Positions 57,084-64,000 of a stretch of DNA of 64,000 nt are shown one piece after another. This DNA comes from Clostridia bacterium (lineage in GTDB: Bacteria; Bacillota; Clostridia; Oscillospirales; CAG-272), in assembly GCA_017411745.1 (NCBI GenBank), contig JAFQPM010000033.1, positions 1 to 64,000 on the forward strand. The letters run 5' to 3'. The position numbers and the translations under genes are program-made. Below the pieces are notes generated by a model. The model was not told where the DNA came from. It saw only the letters and a program-made list of their open reading frames with translations, and made no database searches. Within the stretch, counting starts at the first letter, position 1, and the number at the start of each line of letters is the position of its first letter.

Positions 57084-59516
57084 TCATTCTTTAGACGTAA
57101 GCATGAGATAGCGTTTAGCTGCCTCTGCGTGTCCCGCCGCAGCGGCAATTCTGTAATAGAAAAGCGCCTCTCTCTTGTTTTTGACTCCCGAGCCTGCGCC
57201 CTCTTCACAGCAAAGACCGTAGCTGTACGCGGCGTTGCTGTTGCCCTTGTCGGCTGCAAGCTTCAGCCATTTGATCGATTCGGCATCATTTTCGGGAACC
57301 CCGACTCCGTGGCGCAAGCACCAACCGTAATTATAACAAGCATCCGTGTTTCCTAGCTCCGCAGCTACCTTATAGCATCTGGCGGCGGCGGATTCGTTCT
57401 TTTTGACCAAGCTTTTGCCGTCATACATTGAATCTCCGAGCTTATTCATAGTTGCTCCGAGGATCTCCTTGCTTGGAATAGAGTCGCCGTTGTCAAAAAG
57501 AGCATCTTCCCTGGAAAAAGGACTTTCAAAATAACTTTTGAGATCTCCCCCGTGAACGTATATTTTAGACATTTCAATCTGTGCATCCTCGTGTCCAAGC
57601 GACGCCGCCAGCGCAATGTGCTCAATAGCGGAAATATACGACTGGGTCGTCGGCTCGGTGCGAGCCATAAGCATTCCAAGTCTGTACCGCGCCTCGATCT
57701 CGGCATCTTTTCTGACCTCGAGCTCTCTTTTCGCTCTTTCAGGGAATTCATAAAGCTTTAATTTTTTATCTACAGGGGCGTTCAGAGCCTTGATATACCA
57801 TTGTTTAGCATCCTTGCGATTTTGAGGAATACCTTTGCCCTCGTCCGCAAACACACCCATCATCATTATCGCAGGAACATAGCCTTTTCTCGCGGCTCGG
57901 AGAATGTATATTCTTGCGGCTGCGTATTCGGCTTTCATTCCAACGCCCGACAAGATCGCACGGCCGGTCCTGTACATAGCTTCCTCGCTACCGAATTCGG
58001 CGGCTTGCTTGTAAAGCGTCAAGGCTCTGCGCGAATCCCTCTCGACACCGTACCCATGTTCCAGACACTGTCCCAATGCCAGCAGGGCAGGAACCGTTCT
58101 GTCCTTGTGCTCATAGGCATAAGAAATTGATCTTTCGTAGCATTCGACCGCGCGGGCGCGGTCCTCCTCAACACCAATACCGAAAAAACAGCATTCGCCC
58201 ATCATATAGGCTGCTCCACGCGATCCAAGCTGATCTCCGCGGCAGAACCATTCAAATGCGGCAATTTCGTCTTTTTTTGTTCCCAAACCTCTGAGATTAC
58301 AAAGACCGATCTTGTATGCCGCCTTTGCATTGGTGTCGTCCATTTCGACCGCGTTCAAATATCTTTGATATGCAAGCTCGCGGTTTCTGACTGTTCCCGA
58401 GCCTTCGAAATAACAGTTGCCCAGCTCATACTCAGCGGTGGGAACGCCTGCTTCGGATGCCGCCAAAAACATACGGTATGCCATTTCTTGATCCTTGCGT
58501 GTGCCCTTACCGTGTCTGCACTTGTTGCCGACCTCACACATAGCCTCGGCATGGCCCGCTTTTGCTGCCGTGGAATATGCGTCAAAAGCAAGCGCGAGAT
58601 TTTGTTCCGTACCCAGACCCTTGTCATAACAGATCGCCATACGGTATTGCGCCGTTACATTTCCCTCGGCGGCGGCTTTTTGATAACATTCAAACGCCAG
58701 AGCAGTGTCCATTTTGCACCCATCGCCCGTCTCTCTGCAAATCCCGAGACGACATTGGGCGTTTACGTTGCCGAGTGTTGCGGCTTTTTCGTACAATTCG
58801 ACTGCATATTTCTTGTTTTGAGGGACTCCGTGTCCGTAAAAATAACAACCGCCCAGATTATTTATAGCAACGGCATCGCCAAGCTCTGCCGCCTTTGAGT
58901 AGAGCTTTGCCGCAATCTCGTAATCTATCGGACATCCGATTCCAAATTCTCTGCAAATGCCCAATGCACGAATACAGCCAATATGATCTTTCTCTGCACC
59001 AGTCAAAAAGCATTCAACTGCTTTTTCTTCATTCTTTTCACAACCAAAGCCGTCGGCGAAGCACGAGCCAAGATAGTAATATCCATCTGCGACTTCAGCT
59101 TTTGTAGCATTTTCAAAGCATTCAAAAGCCTCGGCAGGATCGTAGACCAAAGCGTTTTCGGAATATATGTATCCAAGATTTGTCCACGCCTCAGGGAAAG
59201 ATTCCTCTGCAAGCGCCCTAAGTATCGATATCCCTTTATCAACGCTCATCTTTCCCGATTCAAGAAGATCTATGGTTTCCAAACAAACCGTTTCGGGAGA
59301 TCTTGGCTCATCGTCGGCTAAGCTCGCATAATTTGAGTCTTCAACATCTTCATCGACATCATTGACCGTGTTGGGCATTTCATCATCACCGCCATCAAGA
59401 CTACTCAGATCCAGATCTATATCATCATCGTCAAGGCGCATATCATCAAAAGGAAGCCCGTCCTCATTCTCGCCATATTCAATAGTATCTTTTTTCTCAA
59501 AAGTATTTTCGAGCAT
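57084..59516 (-). CDS. Large Sel1-repeat (SLR) protein
   Basis: 810 aa. After an acidic N-terminus (about 1-60, LDDDDIDLDLSSLDGGDDEM) come about seventeen or eighteen Sel1-like units of 36 residues, such as AINNLGGCYFYGHGVPQNKK then YAVELYEKAATLGN. Units near residue 600 are irregular. The fold is a solenoid for protein-protein contacts. No signal peptide, catalytic domain or membrane span is seen, so it is a cytosolic scaffold by inference. The start at 59516 is favoured over 59525 because AGGAGG is correctly spaced. It is divergent from zapA and runs as a single-gene unit. Confidence 0.85.
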   Translation of the reverse strand: MLENTFEKKDTIEYGENEDGLPFDDMRLDDDDIDLDLSSLDGGDDEMPNTVNDVDEDVEDSNYASLADDEPRSPETVCLETIDLLESGKMSVDKGISILRALAEESFPEAWTNLGYIYSENALVYDPAEAFECFENATKAEVADGYYYLGSCFADGFGCEKNEEKAVECFLTGAEKDHIGCIRALGICREFGIGCPIDYEIAAKLYSKAAELGDAVAINNLGGCYFYGHGVPQNKKYAVELYEKAATLGNVNAQCRLGICRETGDGCKMDTALAFECYQKAAAEGNVTAQYRMAICYDKGLGTEQNLALAFDAYSTAAKAGHAEAMCEVGNKCRHGKGTRKDQEMAYRMFLAASEAGVPTAEYELGNCYFEGSGTVRNRELAYQRYLNAVEMDDTNAKAAYKIGLCNLRGLGTKKDEIAAFEWFCRGDQLGSRGAAYMMGECCFFGIGVEEDRARAVECYERSISYAYEHKDRTVPALLALGQCLEHGYGVERDSRRALTLYKQAAEFGSEEAMYRTGRAILSGVGMKAEYAAARIYILRAARKGYVPAIMMMGVFADEGKGIPQNRKDAKQWYIKALNAPVDKKLKLYEFPERAKRELEVRKDAEIEARYRLGMLMARTEPTTQSYISAIEHIALAASLGHEDAQIEMSKIYVHGGDLKSYFESPFSREDALFDNGDSIPSKEILGATMNKLGDSMYDGKSLVKKNESAAARCYKVAAELGNTDACYNYGWCLRHGVGVPENDAESIKWLKLAADKGNSNAAYSYGLCCEEGAGSGVKNKREALFYYRIAAAAGHAEAAKRYLMLTSKE

Positions 59517-59779
59517 CCAAGGCATCCTCCTGCAAAATTACGCATTAATGTCGTTTCAAAACAACTTTACTAAAAGTAAAATATTGTATTCTCGCGGCTT
59601 TTTTGAGCTAAACAATCATATTTTTACACTTAAATAAAAAAATTTTAAAAAACCTCTTTAAATTTTCGCAAATATGTATTATAATATAGGTGAGATTGTT
59701 ATCGCTTGTCTTAATTATACAACAAAAACGATTACTTTTCAAGTAGATTTTAAAATAATATACACGCGGAGGAACAGTA

Positions 59780-60358
59780 ATGAAAAAGAAATACACTCTT
59801 TCGATCGCCGATATGGAAATAAACGTAATAACCGAGGCTCCCCAGGAGTCCGTTGAGTACATAGTCGGTGTATTGGATAGAAAGATCCGAGAGATATCCC
59901 TCAAAAGCAAAAAATGCACCAAAAGCGAGGCGGCAGTTCTTTGTGCCTTGGATTTCTGTGCAGACAAGATCGAGCTTAAGGATCGTATAGAAGCTCTTGA
60001 AGATGAGCTCAACGAAAGCAAGGAGAGCATTGATCATCTGAACGAGAAGCTTGAGCTGATACAGAAAAATTCCGAGAGATTGGAGCGCGACCGATCAAGA
60101 CTTGAGGTAGAAAACAGCAGACTTCGCGCAATGCTCGACGACGTAAGAGCAGGAAAGAGCTTTCGCGAGGAGATTCCCGCAACAAACAAAACAGAGCCCG
60201 AGATAGTTGCGCCTGTAGGTGACGTTTATGTTGCAAGCGAGCTCGAACAGCGAGAAGGCGACGCGTCCGACGACGGCACCAAGAATCAAACAAAGAAGAC
60301 CGCAAACAGAAACAGAGTAGGCTCGATGTTCGACCTTCTCACATTCACCGATGTCTGA
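59780..60358 (+). CDS. zapA: Cell division protein ZapA
   Basis: 192 aa. The ZapA domain takes residues 1-75 (YTLSIADMEINVITEAPQES, then YIVGVLDRKIREI), followed by a long coiled coil (about 70-130, ALEDELNESKESIDHLNEKL) and a tail rich in Glu, Thr and Lys. ZapA binds FtsZ and bundles its filaments. The protein is longer than usual (about 85-100 aa), mostly by the coiled coil and tail. A weak promoter, TTTAAA-17-TATAAT (59657-59685), lies upstream, and CGGAGG precedes the ATG. The U32 peptidase gene follows after 11 bases, a common clostridial pairing. Confidence 0.86.
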   Translation: MKKKYTLSIADMEINVITEAPQESVEYIVGVLDRKIREISLKSKKCTKSEAAVLCALDFCADKIELKDRIEALEDELNESKESIDHLNEKLELIQKNSERLERDRSRLEVENSRLRAMLDDVRAGKSFREEIPATNKTEPEIVAPVGDVYVASELEQREGDASDDGTKNQTKKTANRNRVGSMFDLLTFTDV

Positions 60359-60369
60359 TCGGAAACAAT

Positions 60370-62415
60370 ATGAATAAAATAATATTGCCCGAGCTCTTGA
60401 GTCCGGCAGGCTCACCCGAGGCGTTTGAAGCGGCAATAGACGGAGGCGCCGACGCAATATATGTGGGAGGCGCCTCTTTCAATGCAAGAATTAACGCACA
60501 AAATTTTTCGGACGAAGCCCTCGCAAAAGCCGTCAGGCTCGCACATCTGTACGGAGTAAAAGTATATCAAACGATAAATATTATGGTACACGGCAGAGAG
60601 CTCACCGAGCTGATTCGCGCCGCAGAAAGATCCGCAGAAATTGGAGTGGATGCTTTTATAGTTTCTGATCTCGGTGCGGCGAGTCTGATCCACGCTCATC
60701 TGCCCGAAATGCCGCTTCATGCAAGCACTCAAATGAGCATTCACAACTCCGACGGAGCCCGACTGCTTGCCGACTACGGCTTTTCTCGAGTCGTCCCCGC
60801 ACGTGAACTGTCGAAAGAGAATATTCGATCGCTTGTTGAAAACAATCCTCTCGAGGTTGAAATATTTATACACGGAGCGATGTGCGTCAGCCATTCGGGA
60901 CAGTGCCTTTTCTCGTCTTTGGTCGGTGGCAGAAGCGGAAACAGAGGTCTTTGCGCCCAGCCTTGCCGTTTGCCGTATTCCTGCGCGGATCAGAGAGTGG
61001 GAGATAAGTACCCCTTGTCACTCAAGGATATGTCGCTCGCCGGCCACGTCAAAGAGATCATAGACAGCGGAGTGGCTTCGCTGAAGATCGAGGGAAGAAT
61101 GAAATCCCCCGAATACGTCCGCGGAGTAACGAGAATATGGCGAAGATTACTTGATGATGGCAAAAATGCTACCGCAGACGATATTGAGGAGCTTTCTGAC
61201 CTTTTCTCGCGCGGAGGCTTTTCCGACGGATATTATACCGAAAGAATAGATAAAAAAATGCTCGGCGTACGCAGCGAGGAGGACAAAAAAGCCTCCCGCG
61301 AAGCCGACAAATTCGTAAAGATCCAAAGAAAAGTACCCTTAGATATGAGCGTCAGCATCCTTGCGGGCAGTCCGTCCAAATTGACTCTGTCTTGCAACGG
61401 CAAAACCGTTTCGGTGTGCGGCGAGATGCCGCAAGCGGCAATCAATGCGCCTATAAACGAGGACACAGTAAAAAAATGCATGTCAAAGCTCGGAGATACC
61501 TGCTTCAGCATCCGAAGCCTTGATATTGACCTCGATAGCGGTCTTATGATGCCGATATCCCTCCTCAACGCCCTGCGCCGAGATGGAGTCGCCGCGCTCG
61601 AGGCGGCTATAACCGCGCTACCAATGCAAAAAGTTGAACCAATAACACAAAAAACGCCGAAAAAATCGGCGCACAAACGCAACGTAGGCAGATTTTATTC
61701 CCACGAACAGATAACAAACACCGCAAGAGATTATTTCGACGTCGTTTTGCTCCCGCTTGACAAATTTGCAAAAGATCCCGAGAAAGCCGACGGATTTTTT
61801 ATGCCCCCCGTGATATTCGACTCGGAAAAAGAGCAGATAACCGAGCTTTTAAAAAAATCCGCGACGAACAGGGCAAAATACGCGGTCGTCACAAATATCG
61901 GTCAGATAGAAAAGCTCAAAGAAGACCTGCCCGATATAAATATGATAGCCGACTTCAGATTCAACGTCGCAAACGACGAAACGATGTCTTTCCTCGAAGA
62001 TCTTGGATTTGAAAGCGTCGTTCTTTCTGCGGAGCTGACTTTACCACAGTTGCGTGATATTCACGGTGCAAAGGCGGCAGTCGTTTATGGCAGAATTCCT
62101 CTGATGACGCTTGAAAAATGCGTTATCAAGGCGCTTTACGGGGAAAAGGACGGCTGTAAGATCTGCTCGCAGAACAAAGCCGAGATGAAGGACCGCCGAG
62201 GCTTTATCTTCCCGATACTTCGCGAGCCTGACCACCGAAACGTAGTATTCAACAGTCTGCCCACGAATATGTCGGACAGACAAAAGGAGCTTACGGCATC
62301 GGGAATCGTAGACAGACATTTTCTTTTCACAACGGAAACGCCTTCCGAGGTTGACCGCATCATTGAGGAGCATCGCAAAGAAAGTGCTCCCGAGGGGAAG
62401 GTCAGAAGGATATAA
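60370..62415 (+). CDS. U32 family peptidase (RlhA/YdcP-like)
   Basis: 681 aa. The N-terminal U32 part begins LLSPAGSPEAFEAAIDGGAD then AIYVGGASFNARINAQNFSD. The signature region is EIFIHGAMCVSHSGQCLFSS with GGRSGNRGLCAQPCRLPY, whose cysteines probably bind an iron-sulfur cluster. DUF3656 follows, and the C-terminus has GRIPLMTLEKCVIKALYGEK with DGCKICSQN and DRRGFIFPI. In E. coli the relative RlhA hydroxylates C2501 of 23S rRNA. Protease activity for this class is doubtful. It follows zapA in one operon; its weak ribosome site suggests coupling. Confidence 0.9.
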   Translation: MNKIILPELLSPAGSPEAFEAAIDGGADAIYVGGASFNARINAQNFSDEALAKAVRLAHLYGVKVYQTINIMVHGRELTELIRAAERSAEIGVDAFIVSDLGAASLIHAHLPEMPLHASTQMSIHNSDGARLLADYGFSRVVPARELSKENIRSLVENNPLEVEIFIHGAMCVSHSGQCLFSSLVGGRSGNRGLCAQPCRLPYSCADQRVGDKYPLSLKDMSLAGHVKEIIDSGVASLKIEGRMKSPEYVRGVTRIWRRLLDDGKNATADDIEELSDLFSRGGFSDGYYTERIDKKMLGVRSEEDKKASREADKFVKIQRKVPLDMSVSILAGSPSKLTLSCNGKTVSVCGEMPQAAINAPINEDTVKKCMSKLGDTCFSIRSLDIDLDSGLMMPISLLNALRRDGVAALEAAITALPMQKVEPITQKTPKKSAHKRNVGRFYSHEQITNTARDYFDVVLLPLDKFAKDPEKADGFFMPPVIFDSEKEQITELLKKSATNRAKYAVVTNIGQIEKLKEDLPDINMIADFRFNVANDETMSFLEDLGFESVVLSAELTLPQLRDIHGAKAAVVYGRIPLMTLEKCVIKALYGEKDGCKICSQNKAEMKDRRGFIFPILREPDHRNVVFNSLPTNMSDRQKELTASGIVDRHFLFTTETPSEVDRIIEEHRKESAPEGKVRRI

Positions 62416-62417
62416 CA

Positions 62418-62627
62418 AGGGGCTGCGTCATTTAGATGTAGAAGGCGCGATTTGGTTCTCGTCTGCGAGAGCCAAAGCGCGACTAAAAAGCCACATAAAA
62501 TGGAGAAAACCGCCGAAAATTCGGCGGTTTTCGTCATCTCAAAAAACAAAAAACTGTACTTTTAAGTTGTATTTTGTCTTTTCTTTTTAAAAGTGGCTTT
62601 TGTTCTACGCTAAATGAAGTAGCCTCT
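62418..62627. mobile_element. MITE-like element with imperfect terminal inverted repeats
   Basis: The left end GGGGCTGCGTCATTTAGA (62419 on) and the right end read on the minus strand (GAGGCTACTTCATTTAGC, from 62626) are imperfect inverted repeats of about 24 bases. Each is followed inward by AAAGCCAC. The left side holds an extra GC-rich hairpin (about 62446-62480). No gene inside and no clear target duplication. Confidence 0.5.
62505..62532. terminator. Hairpin inside the MITE-like element, likely terminator of the U32 gene
   Basis: A perfect 12-bp stem (62505-62516 with 62521-62532) and AAAT loop, ending in TTTTC. Confidence 0.75.
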
Positions 62628-62630
62628 TTA

Positions 62631-63161
62631 TCATTCCTCCGCCTCAAGCAGAAGGTTGTGCTGTGCCACCATAGCGTCCCAAGTCTCTCTGCCCACGGTC
62701 CCCGTTGCAGAGATCTTGTTTCTCGTCTGAAACTCCCGCACGAGATCGGCGGTCGCCTCGTCGTAAACACCCGACGGAGTATAGTCAGGGAAGTTATAGA
62801 GCCGTGCCAGCTCGCCAAGCAGATATTGCACCGCGGTCACAAGAAAACCTATCTCACCAGCAGCCATCTCGTATTCCAAACCATAAATATTACGCGGAAA
62901 AAGATCGAGCTTAAGCGGAGGCGAGTTGAGCGCGACCGACTCGTCGTATTTCTGCTTTAATATTGCCCAAGTATTGTTGTCCACCGTGCCCGTCGCGGGT
63001 ATGCCCTGCGACCTTTGAAACTGTATGAGCGCGCGCCTTGTCTGATCTGCCCATATGCCGTCTATCGGCACGGGGATTATCCCATCGTCGTGAAATGAAA
63101 GCTGTCGCAAATAGCGCTGTACGTTTTTGATAGCATCCTTTTCAAAAATATTAGTTGCCAT
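62631..63161 (-). CDS. Peptidoglycan-binding protein with two PG_binding_1 repeats
   Basis: 176 aa. It begins MATNIFEKDAIKNVQRYLRQ. The first PG_binding_1 repeat (about 10-70) has PIDGIWADQTRRALIQFQRS then GIPATGTVDNNTW; the second (about 105-165) has PSGVYDEATADLVREFQTRN and ISATGTVGRETW. No signal peptide, which fits spore-cortex or mother-cell proteins. No catalytic domain is present. GGGGGG serves as ribosome site, an unusual all-G form. It lies 14 bases after the next gene and is its operon partner. Confidence 0.85.
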   Translation of the reverse strand: MATNIFEKDAIKNVQRYLRQLSFHDDGIIPVPIDGIWADQTRRALIQFQRSQGIPATGTVDNNTWAILKQKYDESVALNSPPLKLDLFPRNIYGLEYEMAAGEIGFLVTAVQYLLGELARLYNFPDYTPSGVYDEATADLVREFQTRNKISATGTVGRETWDAMVAQHNLLLEAEE

Positions 63162-63175
63162 ACTTTACCCCCCCG

Positions 63176-64000
63176 TCACCGACCCACGACGAACCCGGGG
63201 AATTGACCCTCCCCAAGCCTCGATCCGTTATAAAGATCGCTGTATAAACTTGCGATTCCGCCCCACGCTACAGGTCCTACCACTCCCGTTGTGGGAAGAC
63301 CGTACAGCCGCTGAAACGCGACCACTGCCTCCTGCGTGCGTGTTCCGAAGTATCCCGTCGGATTGACCGCAGGTATCTCGGGGATGGATTGCGAGATATA
63401 ATTGAGATATTCCTGCAGCACCCTGACCTCATCGGCCTCGACACCAAGCCGCAAAAACACGCCCGGGAAGGGGATCACGTTGCCCTCGACGTATTCCACG
63501 GGTATCGTGGAAACTATGCCTATGTATGCGTTGTATATTCTTCGCCAAGTTTCCTCCCCTACTATCCCATCGGGAGTCAGACCAAAGGTGCGTTGTGCCG
63601 CGAGCACAGCTTCGGTCGTTCCGGGACCGAATATTCCGTCAATAGATACTCTGGGGATAGTATTGTAAAACTCCGAAAGATAGCTGAGATAATATTGAAG
63701 CGCACTTACGCCTACGTTGCTGTCGCCCTGCTCAAGCTCACCGGGGAACTGTTTGGTTACGTCCTCAAGACTCAAGCCCTCGGAATCGAGATCGTTAAGC
63801 CGCTTGACGCTGTTGTATATCTGCTGGATCGTGTACCAGGTCGCCTGACCCACTATTCCGTCGGGAGACAGACCAAACGCCGACTGAAAAGCCTTGACTG
63901 CCTCCTCGGTGTCATACGAAAAGACGCCGAAGGGAGTGTTTATTTTTGGTATGGCGGAGAAGTTGTCGGATATTCGGTTCAATCTGATCTGTACCGTCCG
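63176..64000 (-). CDS. Peptidoglycan-binding repeat protein, partial (cut by the window edge)
   Basis: At least 275 aa, and still open at position 64000, so the N-terminus is missing; a TTG within the frame at 63982 is probably not the start. At least three PG_binding_1 repeats are visible: FGVFSYDTEEAVKAFQSAFG, IDGIFGPGTTEAVLAAQRTF and GYFGTRTQEAVVAFQRLYGL, each followed by a DGIVG or TGVVG and TW or AW closing. Repeats of this spacing, with the inter-repeat text ALQYYLSYLSEFYNTIPRV and VLQEYLNYISQSIPEIPAV, are typical of clostridial cell-wall proteins. The C-terminus is short and glycine-rich (FPGFVVGR). A catalytic domain could lie beyond the edge. Confidence 0.85.
   Translation of the reverse strand, partial: RTVQIRLNRISDNFSAIPKINTPFGVFSYDTEEAVKAFQSAFGLSPDGIVGQATWYTIQQIYNSVKRLNDLDSEGLSLEDVTKQFPGELEQGDSNVGVSALQYYLSYLSEFYNTIPRVSIDGIFGPGTTEAVLAAQRTFGLTPDGIVGEETWRRIYNAYIGIVSTIPVEYVEGNVIPFPGVFLRLGVEADEVRVLQEYLNYISQSIPEIPAVNPTGYFGTRTQEAVVAFQRLYGLPTTGVVGPVAWGGIASLYSDLYNGSRLGEGQFPGFVVGR

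Overview
The window reads as chromosomal DNA of a spore-forming member of the Bacillota, class Clostridia, most likely an uncultured gut or rumen lineage near Oscillospirales or Christensenellales. This is inferred from Shine-Dalgarno sites of the AAGGAGG type, many TTGACA-17-TATAAT promoters, a Trp T-box leader, perfect parS sites beside parA/parB, a BclA-like collagen glycoprotein and Clostridia-type operons. No species can be named from the sequence alone.

Layout. 1-3.5 kb: a truncated MocR fragment, a TetR regulator, a Veg-like protein, two tandem small paralogues and a collagen-like spore-surface protein. 3.6-5.5 kb: a strong promoter, a tryptophan T-box and a stand-alone TrpB2. 5.5-9.9 kb: three tandem paralogues of an unrecognised mutarotase-like protein. 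9.9-19.2 kb: an oligopeptide ABC transporter (oppABCDF) whose parts, except OppB, carry large insertions. 19.6-23.1 kb: a DUF362 ferredoxin, a CmpB-like membrane protein, a class I glutamine amidotransferase-like hydrolase and a membrane protein. 23.1-30.2 kb: serS, parB, parA, three parS sites, rsmG, mnmG and ahcY, all on the minus strand. This is part of the conserved origin-proximal cluster. 30.4-38.7 kb: a five-gene ABC operon with two GldG-like proteins and a DUF4340 protein.

38.8-40.75 kb is the most unusual part. A tRNA-Met and tRNA-Glu pair is followed by a 129-bp direct repeat, a 1.2-kb AT-rich cassette, and the repeat again (127 of 129 bases identical). The cassette has a near-consensus promoter that fires directly into a 149-nt segment closed by a 24-bp long-range helix with nested hairpins. 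A terminator-like hairpin, a lipoprotein gene and a small basic protein gene follow. I recognise neither the RNA nor the cassette, and it is my best candidate for an undescribed element.

40.8-49 kb holds pepF, a zinc-ribbon membrane protein, ymdB, mnmE, an HPr-like protein without the phospho-histidine, holA and a MATE exporter. 49-52.3 kb holds rpmH-rnpA-yidD-yidC-khpB, the other half of the usual origin-proximal cluster, here about 22 kb from the par genes. 52.3-56.4 kb holds an Idh-type oxidoreductase with a sugar isomerase, and divergently an AraC regulator translationally coupled to sdaA. 56.4-64 kb holds a MarR regulator with a candidate operator, a large Sel1-repeat protein, zapA, a U32 peptidase, a MITE-like element and two peptidoglycan-binding proteins, the last cut by the window edge.

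How the genes work together: the par genes and parS segregate the origin region. mnmE and mnmG make the same tRNA wobble modification, although they lie in different clusters here. The opp operon, PepF, the serine dehydratase and the Trp-controlled TrpB2 fit an amino-acid and peptide-fermenting life. Function calls rest on motifs read by eye; no database search was run.
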